Shown one piece after another: positions 35,101-51,408 of a stretch of DNA of 64,000 nucleotides. Positions within the stretch are counted from its first letter, which is position 1. Every line of letters begins with the position of its first letter. This DNA comes from Megachile rotundata (Eukaryota; Arthropoda; Insecta; Hymenoptera; Megachilidae), in assembly GCF_050947335.1 (NCBI RefSeq), contig NC_134983.1, positions 310,001-374,000 on the forward strand. The letters run 5' to 3'. A program made the position numbers and the translations under genes. The notes beneath the pieces were generated by a model that did not search any database, had not been told where the DNA came from, and worked only from the letters and a program-made list of their open reading frames with translations.

Positions 35101-35948
35101 ACTCACACAATCACACAGACACAATCACACAATCACAATCACACAATCACAATCACACAATCACACAATCACACAATCACACAATCACACAATCACACAA
35201 TCACACAATCACACAATCACACAATCACACAATCACACAATCACACAATCACACAATCACAATCACACAATAACAATCACACAATCACACAATCTCACAA
35301 TCACACAATCACACAATCACACAATCACACAATCACACAACCACACAATCACACAAGCACACAATCACTCAATCACACAATCACACAATCACACAATCTC
35401 ACTATCACACAATCACACAATCACGCAATCACACAATCACACAATCACTCAGTCACACAATCACACAATCACACAATCACAATCGCACAATCACAATTAC
35501 ACAATCACACAATCACACAATCACAATCACACAGTCACACAATCTCAATCACGCAATCACACAATCACGATCACACAATCACACAATCACACAATCACAC
35601 AATCACACAATCACACAATCACACAATCACACAATCACAAACTCACACAATCACACAATCACAATCACACAATCACAATCACACAATCACACAATCACAC
35701 AATCACACAATCACACAATCACACAATCACACAATCACGGTCACACAATCACGGTCACTCAATCACGGTCACACCATCACGGTCACAAAATCACGGTCAC
35801 ACAATCACGGTCACACAATCACACAATCACACAATCACACAATCACACAATCACACAATCACACAATCACACAATCACTCAATCACACAATAACACACTC
35901 ACACAATAACACACTCACACAATCACACAGTCACAATCACACAATCAC

Positions 35949-38900
35949 GATCGCACAACCACACAATCACACAAACACACAATCACACAATCAGACAATC
36001 ACACAATCACACAATCACACAATCACACAATCACACAATCACACAATCACACAATCACACAATCACACAATCACACAATCACACAATCAAAATCGCACAA
36101 TCACAATTACACAATCACACAATCACACAATCACAATCACACAGTCACACAATCTCAATCACGCAATCACACAATCACGATCACACAATCACACAATCAC
36201 ACAATCACACAATCACACAATCACACAATCACACAATCACAAACTCACACAATCACACAATCACAATCACACAATCACAATCACACAATCACACAATCAC
36301 ACAATCACACAATCACACAATCACACAATCACGGTCACACAATCACGGTCACTCAATCACGGTCACACAATCACGGTCACAAAATCAGGGTCACACAATC
36401 ACGGTCACACAATCACACAATCACACAATCACACAATCACACAATCACACAATCACACAATCACTCAATCACACAATAACACACTCACACAATAACACAC
36501 TCACACAATCACACAGTCACAATCACACAATCACGATCGCACAACCACACAATCACACAAACACACAATCACACAATCAGACAATCACACAATCACACAA
36601 TCACACAATCACACAATCACACAATCACACAATCACACTATCACACAATCACACAATCACACAATCACACAATCACACAATCACACAATCACACAATCAC
36701 ACAATCACTCAGTCACACAATCACACAATCACACAATCACACAATCACACAATCAGACAATCACACAATCACACAATCACACAATCACACAGTCACACAG
36801 TCACACAATCACACAACCACACAATCACACAATCACACAATCACACAATCACACAATCACACAATCACAAAATCACACAATCACACAATCACACAATCAC
36901 ACAATCACACAATCACAAAATCACACAGTCACACAATCACACAATCACAATCACGCAATCACACAATCACAATCACACAATCACGGTCACACAATCACGG
37001 TCACACAATCACGGTCACTCAATCACGGTCACACAATCACGGTCACACAATCACGGTCACACAATCACGGTCACACAATCACGGTCACACAATCACACAA
37101 TCACACAATCACACAATCACACCATCACACAATCACACAATCACACAATCACACAATCACAAAATCACACAATCACAAAATCACACAATCACAATCACAC
37201 AATTACAATCACACAATCACAATCACACAATCACAATCACACAATCACAATCACACAATCACAATCACACAATCACAATCACACAATCACAATCACACTA
37301 TCACACAGTCCCACAATCACACAATCACTCAGTCACACAATCACACAATCACACAATCACAATCGCACAATCACAATAACACAATCACACAATCACACAA
37401 TCACACAATCACACAATCACAATCACACAGTCACACAATCTCAATCACGCAATCACACAATCACAATCACACAATCACACAATCACACAATCACACAATC
37501 ACACAATCACACAATCACACAATCACACAATCACACAATCACACAATCACACAAGCACACAATCACTCAATCACACAATCACACAATCACACAATCACAC
37601 TATCACACAATCACACAATCACACAATCACACAATCACACAATCACAAACTCACACAATCACACAATCACAATCACACAATCACAATCACACAATCACAC
37701 AATCACACAATCACACAATCACACAATCACACAATCACACAATCACGGTCACACAATCACGGTCACTCAATCACGGTCACACAATCACGGTCACAAAATC
37801 ACGGTCACACAATCACGGTCACACAATCACACAATCACACAATCACACAATCACACAATCACACAATCACACAATCACACAATCACTCAATCACACAATA
37901 ACACACTCACACAATAACACACTCACACAATCACACAGTCACAATCACACAATCACGATCGCACAACCACACAATCACACAAACACACAATCACACAATC
38001 AGACAATCACACAATCACACAATCACACAATCACACAATCACACAATCACACAATCACACAATCACACAATCACACAATCACACAATCACACAATCACAC
38101 AATCACACAATCTCACAATCACACAATCACACAATCACACAATCACACAATCACACAATCACACAAGCACACAATCACTCAATCACACAATCACACAATC
38201 ACACAATCACACTATCACACAATCACACAATCACACAATCACACAATCACACAATCACACAATCACACAATCACACAATCACTCAGTCACACAATCACAC
38301 AATCACACAATCACACAATCACACAATCAGACAATCACACAATCACACAATCACACAATCACACAATCACACACTCACACAATCACACAGACACAATCAC
38401 ACAATCACAATCACACAATCACAATCACACAATCACACAATCACACAATCACACAATCACACAATCACACAATCACACAATCACACAATCACACAATCAC
38501 ACAATCACACAATCACACAATCACACAATCACACAATCACAATCACACAATAACAATCACACAATCACACAATCTCACAATCACACAATCACACAATCAC
38601 ACAATCACACAACCACACAATCACACAAGCACACAATCACTCAATCACACAATCACACAATCACACAATCTCACTATCACACAATCACACAATCACGCAA
38701 TCACACAATCACACAATCACTCAGTCACACAATCACACAATCACACAATCACAATCGCACAATCACAATTACACAATCTCACAATCACACAATCACAATC
38801 ACACAGTCACACAATCTCAATCACGCAATCACACAATCACGATCACACAATCACACAATCACACAATCACACAATCACACAATCACACAATCACACAATC

Positions 38901-39228
38901 ACACAATCACACAATCACAAACTCACACAATCACACAATCACAATCACACAATCACAATCACACAATCACACAATCACACAATCACACAATCACACAATC
39001 ACACAATCACACAATCACGGTCACACAATCACGGTCACTCAATCACGGTCACACCATCACGGTCACAAAATCACGGTCACACAATCACGGTCACACAATC
39101 ACACAATCACACAATCACACAATCACACAATCACACAATCACACAATCACACAATCACTCAATCACACAATAACACACTCACACAATAACACACTCACAC
39201 AATCACACAGTCACAATCACACAATCAC
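35949..39228. repeat. Module M, copy 2 (3.28 kb)
   Basis: Cassette spacing is 586, 1422 and 1272 bp. It carries the same CAGGG variant at 36386 and the 14-bp locus at 36985-37312. A private AATCAAAATCGC appears near 36090, where copy 1 has AATCACAATCGC. Confidence 0.82.
36985..37312. repeat. Paired 14-bp VNTR locus 4
   Basis: Eight GGTC repeats (36985-37083). AAAATC to AGTCCC spans 130 bp (37177 to 37307), one 14-mer fewer than its T2-1 counterpart (locus 3). Confidence 0.88.
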
Positions 39229-40970
39229 GATCGCACAACCACACAATCACACAAACACACAATCACACAATCAGACAATCACACAATCACACAATCACAC
39301 AATCACACAATCACACAATCACACAATCACACAATCACACAATCACACAATCACAATCGCACAATCACAATTACACAATCACACAATCACACAATCACAA
39401 TCACACAGTCACACAATCTCAATCACGCAATCACACAATCACGATCACACAATCACACAATCACACAATCACACAATCACACAATCACACAATCACACAA
39501 TCACAAACTCACACAATCACACAATCACAATCACACAATCACAATCACACAATCACACAATCACACAATCACACAATCACACAATCACACAATCACACAA
39601 TCACACAATCACGGTCACACAATCACGGTCACTCAATCATGGTCACACAATCACGGTCACAAAATCAGGGTCACACAATCACGGTCACACAATCACACAA
39701 TCACACAATCACACAATCACACAATCACACAATCACTCAATCACACAATAACACACTCACACAATAACACACTCACACAATCACACAGTCACAATCACAC
39801 AATCACGATCGCACAACCACACAATCACACAAACACACAATCACACAATCAGACAATCACACAATCACACAATCACACAATCACACAATCACACAATCAC
39901 ACAATCACACTATCACACAATCACACAATCACACAATCACACAATCACACAATCACACAATCACACAATCACACAATCACTCAGTCACACAATCACACAA
40001 TCACACAATCACACAATCACACAATCAGACAATCACACAATCACACAATCACACAATCACACAGTCACACAGTCACACAATCACACAACCACACAATCAC
40101 ACAATCACACAATCACACAATCACACAATCACACAATCACAAAATCACACAATCACACAATCACACAATCACACAATCACACAATCACAAAATCACACAG
40201 TCACACAATCACACAATCACAATCACGCAATCACACAATCACAATCACACAATCACGGTCACACAATCACGGTCACACAATCACGGTCACTCAATCACGG
40301 TCACACAATCACGGTCACACAATCACGGTCACACAATCACGGTCACACAATCACGGTCACACAATCACACAATCACACAATCACACAATCACACCATCAC
40401 ACAATCACACAATCACACAATCACACAATCACAAAATCACACAATCACAAAATCACACAATCACAATCACACAATTACAATCACACAATCACAATCACAC
40501 AATCACAATCACACAATCACAATCACTCAATCACAATCACACAATCACAATCACACAATCACAATCACACAATCACAATCACACTATCACACAGTCCCAC
40601 AATCACACAATCACTCAGTCACACAATCACACAATCACACAATCACAATCGCACAATCACAATAACACAATCACACAATCACACAATCACACAATCACAC
40701 AATCACAATCACACAGTCACACAATCTCAATCACGCAATCACACAATCACAATCACACATTCACACAATCACACAATCACACAATCACACAATCACACAA
40801 TCACACAATCACACAATCACACAATCACACAATCACACAATCACACAAGCACACAATCACTCAATCACACAATCACACAATCACACAATCACACAATCAC
40901 TCAATCACACAATAACACACTCACACAATAACACACTCACACAATCACACAGTCACAATCACACAATCAC
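39229..40970. repeat. Module M, copy 3, shortened (1.74 kb)
   Basis: Cassette spacing is 578 then 1164 bp, so about 258 bp are missing compared with the 1422 bp interval of copy 2. The missing part is the AAACTC and ACGGTC stretch before the cassette, and the following 1.25 kb interval is absent as well. CAGGG is at 39666. A private ATGG (39639) replaces an ACGG. The next copy starts at once at 40971. Confidence 0.8.
40257..40598. repeat. Paired 14-bp VNTR locus 5
   Basis: Eight GGTC repeats (40257-40355). AAAATC to AGTCCC spans 144 bp (40449 to 40593). One 14-mer carries ACTCAATC. Confidence 0.87.
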
Positions 40971-42014
40971 GATCGCACAACCACACAATCACACAAACAC
41001 ACAATCACACAATCAGACAATCACGCAATCACACAATCACACAATCACACAATCACACAATCACACAATCACACAATCACACAATCACACAATCACACAA
41101 TCACAATCGCACAATCACAATTACACAATCACACAATCACACAATCACAATCACACAGTCACACAATCTCAATCACGCAATCACACAATCACGATCACAC
41201 AATCACACAATCACACAATCACACAATCACACAATCACACAATCACACAATCACAAACTCACACAATCACACAATCACAATCACACAATCACAATCACAC
41301 AATCACACAATCACACAATCACACAATCACACAATCACACAATCACACAATCACGGTCACACAATCACGGTCACTCAATCACGGTCACACAATCACGGTC
41401 ACAAAATCAGGGTCACACAATCACGGTCACACAATCACACAATCACACAATCACACAATCACACAATCACACAATCACACAATCACTCAATCACACAATA
41501 ACACACTCACACAATAACACACTCACACAATCACACAGTCACAATCACACAATCACGATCGCACAACCACACAATCACACAAACACACAATCACACAATC
41601 AGACAATCACACAATCACACAATCACACAATCACACAATCACACAATCACACAATCACACTATCACACAATCACACAATCACACAATCACACAATCACAC
41701 AATCACACAATCACACAATCACACAATCACTCAGTCACACAATCACACAATCACACAATCACACAATCACACAATCAGACAATCACACAATCACACAATC
41801 ACACAATCACACAGTCACACAGTCACACAATCACACAACCACACAATCACACAATCACACAATCACACAATCACACAATCACACAATCACACAATCACAA
41901 AATCACACAATCACACAATCACACAATCACACAATCACACAATCACAAAATCACACAGTCACACAATCACACAATCACAATCACGCAATCACACAATCAC
42001 AATCACACAATCAC

Positions 42015-42328
42015 GGTCACACAATCACGGTCACACAATCACGGTCACTCAATCACGGTCACACAATCACGGTCACACAATCACGGTCACACAATCACGG
42101 TCACACAATCACGGTCACACAATCACACAATCACACAATCACACAATCACACCATCACACAATCACACAATCACACAATCACACAATCACAAAATCACAC
42201 AATCACAAAATCACACAATCACAATCACACAATTACAATCACACAATCACAATCACACAATCACAATCACACAATCACAATCACACAATCACAATCACAC
42301 AATCACAATCACACTATCACACAGTCCC
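42015..42328. repeat. Paired 14-bp VNTR locus 6
   Basis: Eight GGTC repeats (42015-42113). AAAATC to AGTCCC spans 116 bp (42207 to 42323), the shortest form. Confidence 0.87.
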
Positions 42329-43582
42329 ACAATCACACAATCACTCAGTCACACAATCACACAATCACACAATCACAATCGCACAATCACAATAACACAA
42401 TCACACAATCACACAATCACACAATCACACAATCACAATCACACAGTCACACAATCTCAATCACGCAATCACACAATCACAATCACACAATCACACAATC
42501 ACACAATCACACAATCACACAATCACACAATCACACAATCACACAATCACACAATCACACAATCACACAAGCACACAATCACTCAATCACACAATCACAC
42601 AATCACACAATCACACTATCACACAATCACACAATCACACAATCACACAATCACACAATCACAAACTCACACAATCACACAATCACAATCACACAATCAC
42701 AATCACACAATCACACAATCACACAATCACACAATCACACAATCACACAATCACACAATCACGGTCACACAATCACGGTCACTCAATCACGGTCACACAA
42801 TCACGGTCACAAAATCACGGTCACACAATCACGGTCACACAATCACACAATCACACAATCACACAATCACACAATCACACAATCACACAATCACTCAATC
42901 ACACAATAACACACTCACACAATAACACACTCACACAATCACACAGTCACAATCACACAATCACGATCGCACAACCACACAATCACACAAACACACAATC
43001 ACACAATCAGACAATCACACAATCACACAATCACACAATCACACAATCACACAATCACACAATCACACAATCACACAATCACACAATCACACAATCACAC
43101 AATCACACAATCACACAATCACACAATCACACAATCACACAATCTCACAATCACACAATCACACAATCACACAATCACACAATCACACAATCACACAAGC
43201 ACACAATCACTCAATCACACAATCACACAATCACACAATCACACTATCACACAATCACACAATCACACAATCACACAATCACACAATCACACAATCACAC
43301 AATCACACAATCACTCAGTCACACAATCACACAATCACACAATCACACAATCACACAATCAGACAATCACACAATCACACAATCACACAATCACACAGTC
43401 ACACAGTCACACAATCACACAACCACACAATCACACAATCACACAATCACACAATCACACAATCACACAATCACAAAATCACACAATCACACAATCACAC
43501 AATCACACAATCACAAAATCACACAGTCACACAATCACACAATCACAATCACGCAATCACACAATCACAATCACACAATCAC

Positions 43583-43894
43583 GGTCACACAATCACGGTC
43601 ACACAATCACGGTCACTCAATCACGGTCACACAATCACGGTCACACAATCACGGTCACACAATCACGGTCACACAATCACACAATCACACAATCACACAA
43701 TCACACCATCACACAATCACACAATCACACAATCACACAATCACAAAATCACACAATCACAATCACACAATTACAATCACACAATCACAATCACACAATC
43801 ACAATCACACAATCACAATCACACAATCACAATCACACAATCACAATCACACAATCACAATCACACAATCACAATCACACTATCACACAGTCCC
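43583..43894. repeat. Paired 14-bp VNTR locus 7
   Basis: Seven GGTC repeats (43583-43667). AAAATC to AGTCCC spans 144 bp (43745 to 43889). The doubled AAAATC seen in loci 3 to 6 is single here. Confidence 0.87.
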
Positions 43895-44220
43895 ACAATC
43901 ACACAATCACTCAGTCACACAATCACACAATCACACAATCACAATCGCACAATCACAATAACACAATCACACAATCACACAATCACACAATCACACAATC
44001 ACAATCACACAGTCACACAATCTCAATCACGCAATCACACAATCACAATCACACAATCACACAATCACACAATCACACAATCACACAATCACACAATCAC
44101 ACAATCACACAATCACACAATCACACAAGCACACAATCACTCAATCACACAATCACACAATCACACAATCACACTATCACACAATCACACAATCACACAA
44201 TCACACAATCACACAACCAC

Positions 44221-46720
44221 ACAATCACTCAGTCACGCAATCACACAATCACACAATCACACAATCACACAATCAGACAATCACACAATCACAAAATCAC
44301 ACAATCACACAGTCACACAGTCACACAATCACACAACCACACAATCACACAATCACACAATCACACAATCACGCACTCACACAATCACACAGACACAATC
44401 ACACAATCACAATCACACAATCACAATCACACAATCACAATCACACATTCACACAATCACACAATCACACAATCACACAATCACACAATCACACAATCAC
44501 ACAATCACACAATCACACAATCACACAATCACACAATCACACAATCACACAATCACACAATCACAATCACACAATCACAATCACACAATCACACAATCAC
44601 ACAATCACACAATCACAATCACGCAATCACACAATCACGATTACACAATCACAATCACACGATCACAATCACACAATCACACAGTCACACAATCACACAA
44701 TCACAATCACGCAATCACACAATCACGATGACACAATCGCGATCACACAATCACGGTCACACAATCACGGTCACACAATCACACAATCACACAATCACAC
44801 AATCACACAATCACACAATCACACAATCACACAATCACACCCTCACACAATCACACAGTCACACAATCACACAATCACACAATCACACAGTCACACAATC
44901 ACACAATCACGCAATCACACAATCACACGATCACACAACCACACAATCACACAATCACACAATCACACAATCACACAATCACACAATCACACAATCACAC
45001 AATCACACAATCACACGATCACACGATCACACGATCATACGATCACACGATCACACGATCACACGATCACACGATCACTCGATCACACACTCACACAATC
45101 ACACAGTCACAATCACACAATCACACAATCACACAATCAAACGAACACACGATCACACGATCACACAATCACACATTCACACAATCACACAATCATACCA
45201 TCACACAATCACACAATCACACAATCACACAATCACACAATCACACAATCACTCAATCACACAATCACACAATCACAGAATCACAATATCACACAATCAC
45301 ACAATCACACAATCACACAATCACACAATCACACAATCACACAATCACACAATCACACGATCACACAATCACACATTCTCACAATCGCACAATCACACCA
45401 TCACACAATCACACCATCACACAATCACACAATCACACATTCACACAATCACGCAATCACAATCACGCAATCACAATCACGCAATCACAATCACGCAATC
45501 ACAATCACGCAATCACAATCACGCAATCACACAATCACGGTCACACAATCACAGTCACTCAATCACGGTCACTCAATCACGGACACACAATCACACAGTC
45601 ACACAATCACTCAATCACACAATCACACAATCACACAATCACACAATAACAATCACACAATCACACAATCACACAATCAAACAATCACACAATCACACAA
45701 TCACACAATCACACAATCACACAATCACACAATCACTCAATCACACAATAACACACTCACACAATAACACACTCACACAATCACACAGTCACAATCACAC
45801 AATCACGATCGCACAACCACACAATCACACAAACACACAATCACACAATCACACAATCACACAATCACACAATCACACAATTACACAATCACACAATCAC
45901 ACCATCACACAATCACACAATCACACAATCACAATCGCACAATCACAATTACACAATCACACAATCACACAATCACACAATCACACAATCACTATCACAC
46001 AGTCACACAATCTCAATCACGCAATCACACAATCACGATCACACAATCACACAATCACACAATCACACAATCACACAATCACACAATCACACAATCACAC
46101 AATCACACAATCACACAATCACACAATCACACAATCACACAAGCACACAATCACTCAATCACACAATCACACAATCACACAATCACACAATCACACAATC
46201 ACGCACTCACACAATCACACAGGCACAATCACACAATCACAATCACACAATCACAATCACACAATCACTCAGTCACACAATCACACAATCACACAATCAC
46301 ACAATCACACAATCAGACAATCACACAATCACACAATCACACAATCACACAGTCACACAGTCACACAATCACACAACCACACAATCACACAATCACACAA
46401 TCACACAATCACACAATCACACGATCACACGATCACACGATCACACGATCACACGATCACACGATCACACAATCACACATTCACACAATCGCACAATCAC
46501 ACCATCACACAATCACACCATCACACAATCACACAATCACACATTCACACAATCACGCAATCACAATCACGCAATCACAATCACGCAATCACAATCACGC
46601 AATCACACAATCACGGTCACACAATCACAGTCACTCAATCACGGTCACTCAATCACGGACACACAATCACACAGTCACACAATCACTCAATCACACAATC
46701 ACACAATCACACAATCACAC
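44221..46720. repeat. Mosaic segment with a local 1.08 kb duplication
   Basis: CGATGAC at 44727 and its left flank match the T1 type (5.6-5.95 kb). A GATC block with ATAC and ACTC linkers follows (about 45.03 kb) and matches 19.07 kb at a shift of 25,960. Two stretches ending in AATAAC (45645 and 46721) then repeat at 1076 bp. Both carry ACAGTCACTC (45551 and 46627), where most copies have ACGGTCACTC. One CGATCG cassette (45807) and ACAGGCAC (GGC at 46222) are included. Confidence 0.75.
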
Positions 46721-49292
46721 AATAACAATCACACAATCACACAATCACACAATCAAACAATCACACAATCACACAATCACACAATCACACAATCACACAA
46801 TCACACAATCACGGTCACACAATCACGATCACACAATCACGATCACACAATCACGGTCACACAATCACGGTCACACAACCACACAATCACACAATCACAC
46901 AATCACACAATCACACAGTCATACAATCACACAATCACGCAATCACACAATCACACAATCACACAATCACACAATCACACAATCACTCAATCACACAATC
47001 ACACAATCACAAAATCACAAGATCACACAATCACACAATCACACAATCACACAGTCACACAATCACACAACCACACAATCACTCAAGCACGCAGTCACAA
47101 TCACACAATCACACAATCACACAATCACACGATCACACGATCACACGATCACACGATCACACGATCACACGATCACACAATCACACATTCACACAATCAC
47201 ACAATCACACCATCACACAATCACACAATCACACATTCACACAATCACGCAATCACAATCACGCAATCACAATCACGCAATCACACAATCACGGTCACAC
47301 AATCACGGTCACTCAATCACGGTCACTCAATCACGGACACACAATCACACAGTCACACAATCACTCAATCACACAATCACACAATCACACAATCACACAA
47401 TAACAATCACACAATCACACAATCACACAATCAAACAATCACACAATCACACAATCACACAATCACACAATCACACAATCACACAATCACATAATCACAC
47501 AACCACACAACCACACAATCACACAATCACACAATCACACAATCACACAATCACACGATCACACGATCACACGATCACACGATCACACGATCACACGATC
47601 ACACAATCACACATTCACACAATCACACAATCACACCATCACACAATCACACAATCACACAATCACACAATCAGACAATCACACAATCACACAATCACAC
47701 AATCACACAATCACACAGTCACACAGTCACACAATCACACAACCACACAATCACACAATCACACAATCACACAATCACACACTCACACAATCACACAGAC
47801 ACAATCACACAATCACAATCACACAATCACAATCACACAATCACACAATCACACAATCACACAATCACACAATCACACAATCACACAATCACACAATCAC
47901 ACAATCACACAATCACACAATCACACAATCACACAATCACACAATCACACAATCACACAATCACACAATCACACAATCACACAATCACACAATCACACAA
48001 TCACACAATCACACAATCACACAATCACACAATCACAAAATCTCACAATCACACAATCACACAATCACACAATCACACAATCACAAAATCACACAATCAC
48101 ACAATCACACAATCACTCAGTCACACAGTCACACAATCACACAATCACAATCACGCAATCACACAATCACAATCACACAATCACGGTCACACAATCACGG
48201 TCACACAATCACGGTCACTCAATCACGGTCACACAATCACGGTCACACAATCACGGTCACACAATCACGGTCACACAATCACGGTCACACAATCACGGTC
48301 ACACAATCACGGTCACACAATCACACAATCACACAATCACACAATCACACCATCACACAATCACACAATCACACAATCACACAATCACAAAATCACACAA
48401 TCACAATCACACAATCACGGTCACACAATCACGGTCACACAATCACACAATCACACAATCACACAATCACACAATCACAATCGCACAATCACAATTACAC
48501 AATCACACAATCACACAATCACACAATCACACAATCACAATCACACAGTCACACAATCTCAATCACGCAATCACACAATCACGATCACACAATCACACAA
48601 TCACACAATCACACAATCACACAATCACACAATCACACAATCACACAATCACACAATCACACAATCACACAAGCACACAATCACTCAATCACACAATCAC
48701 ACAATCACACAATCACACAATCACACAATCACACAATCACGCCCTCACACAATCACGCACTCACACAATCACACAGACACAATCACACAATCACAATCAC
48801 ACAATCACAATCACACAATCACTCAGTCACACAATCACACAATCACACAATCACACAATCACACAATCAGACAATCACACAATCACACAATCACACAATC
48901 ACACAGTCACACAGTCACACAATCACACAACCACACAATCACACAATCACACAATCACACAATCACACAATCACACGATCACACGATCACACGATCACAC
49001 GATCACACGATCACACGATCACACAATCACACATTCACACAATCACACCATCACACAATCACACAATCACACATTCACACAATCACGCAATCACAATCAC
49101 GCAATCACAATCACGCCATCACAATCACGCAATCACAATCACGCAATCACAATCACGCAATCACAATCACGCAATCACACAATCACGGTCACACAATCAC
49201 GGTCACTCAATCACGGTCACTCAATCACGGACACACAATCACACAGTCACACAATCACTCAATCACACAATCACACAATCACACAATCACAC
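46721..49292. repeat. Hybrid unit of T1-like and T2-like modules
   Basis: The left part matches T1-B and T1-C at constant shifts (AGTCATAC 46917, CGGACAC about 47335). A GATC module, ACAGACAC and AAAATCTC (about 48037) follow. Then comes the largest ACGGTC block of its class (ten copies, 48185-48314) and a disrupted 14-bp locus. ACGCCCTC near 48740 and ACGCCATC at 49113 are private variants; the latter recurs at 51243. Confidence 0.72.
48185..48440. repeat. Paired 14-bp VNTR locus 8, disrupted
   Basis: Ten GGTC repeats (48185-48311), the most of this class. After AAAATC (48389) only one ACAATC 14-mer follows before two ACGGTC repeats and consensus monomers; AGTCCC is absent. Looks like an exchange inside the locus. 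Confidence 0.8.
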
Positions 49293-51408
49293 AATAACAA
49301 TCACACAATCACACAATCACACAATCAAACAATCACACTATCACACAATCACACAATCACACAATCACACAATCACACAATCACACAATCACACAACCAC
49401 ACAACCACACAATCACACAATCACACAATCACACAATCACACAATCACACAATCACACAATCACTCAATCACACAATCACACAATCACAAAATCACAAGA
49501 TCACACAATCACACAATCACACAATCACACAGTCACACAATCACACAACCACACAATCACTCAAGCACGCAGTCACAATCACACAATCACACAATCACAC
49601 AATCACACGATCACACGATCACACGATCACACGATCACACGATCACACGATCACACGATCACACAATCACACATTCACACAATCACACAATCACACCATC
49701 ACACAATCACACAATCACACAATCACACAATCAGACAATCACACAATCACACAATCACACAGTCACACAGTCACACAATCACACAACCACACAATCACAC
49801 AATCACACAATCACACAATCACACACTCACACAATCACACAGACACAATCACACAATCACAATCACACAATCACAATCACACAATCACACAATCACACAA
49901 TCACACAATCACACAATCACACAATCACACAATCACACAATCACACAATCACACAATCACACAATCACACAATCACACAATCACACAATCACACAATCAC
50001 ACAATCATACAATCACACAATCACACAATCACACAATCACAATCACACAATAACAATCACACAATCACACAATCTCACAATCACACAATCACACAATCAC
50101 ACAACCACACGACCACACAATCACACAAGCACACAATCACTCAATCACACAATCACACAATCACACAATCACACTATCACACAATCACACAATCACTCAG
50201 TCACACAATCACACAATCACACAATCACAATCGCACAATCACAATTACACAATCACACAATCACACAATCACACAATCACACAATCACACAATCACAATC
50301 ACACAGTCACACAATCTCAATCACGCAATCACACAATCACGATCACACAATCACACAATCACACAATCACACAATCACACAATCTCACAATCACACAATC
50401 ACACAATCACACAACCACACAATCACACAAGCACACAATCACTCAATCACACAATCACACAATCACACAATCACACTATCACACAATCACACAATCACAC
50501 AATCACACAATCACACAATCACTCAGTCACACAATCACACAATCACACAATCACAATCGCACAATCACAATTACACAATCACACAATCACACAATCACAC
50601 AATCACACAATCACAATCACACAGTCACACAATCTCAATCACGCAATCACACAATCACGATCACACAATCACACAATCACACAATCACACAATCACACAA
50701 TCACACAATCACACAATCACACAATCACACAATCACACAGACACAATCACACAATCACAATCACACAATCACAATCACACAATCACACAATCACACAATC
50801 ACACAATCACACAATCACACAATCACACAATCACACAATCACACAATCACACAATCACACAATCACACAATCACACAATCACACAATCACACAATCACAC
50901 AATCATACAATCACACAATCACACAATCACACAATCACAATCACACAATAACAATCACACAATCACACAATCACACAATCACACAATCACACAGACACAA
51001 TCACACAATCACAATCACACAATCACAATCACACAATCACACAATCACACAATCACACAATCACACAATCACACAATCACACAATCACACAATCACACAA
51101 TCACACGATCACACGATCACACGATCACACGATCACACGATCACACGATCACACAATCACACATTCACACAATCACACCATCACACAATCACACAATCAC
51201 ACATTCACACAATCACGCAATCACAATCACGCAATCACAATCACGCCATCACAATCACGCAATCACAATCACGCAATCACAATCACGCAATCACACAATC
51301 ACGGTCACACAATCACGGTCACTCAATCACGGTCACTCAATCACGGACACACAATCACACAGTCACACAATCACTCAATCACACAATCACACAATCACAC
51401 AATCACAC
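49293..51408. repeat. Shortened U-type unit (2.1 kb)
   Basis: Runs from AATAAC at 49293 to AATAAC at 51409. Its first 1.4 kb follows U0 at shifts of 49,234 and 49,258 (doubled AACCAC 49395, ACAGACAC about 49839, ACGACC 50109). It then skips to a GATC module ending in the next boundary. It shares AATCAAACAATCACACTATC with the next unit, not with U0. Confidence 0.78.

Larger units (their letters stand above)
30671..39228. repeat. Tandem higher-order unit T2-2 (8.56 kb)
   Basis: Direct second copy of T2-1. It differs by small length changes: 14 bp less near 23650/32230, two monomers fewer in a GATC block (seven here, 24.2 kb has nine), 14 bp less in the AGTCCC locus, and two monomers more between the last two cassettes. 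The next sequence (39229 on) resembles module M, not the left part of T2, so the 8.56 kb period stops here. Confidence 0.87.
40971..44220. repeat. Module M, copy 4 (about 3.2 kb)
   Basis: Cassettes lie at 40971, 41557 and 42965 (586 and 1408 bp apart), with CAGGG at 41408. Two 14-bp repeat loci lie inside (42015-42328 and 43583-43894). The array then passes into a different module near 44220, marked by AACCACACAATCACTCAG followed by ACGCAATC. Confidence 0.8.
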
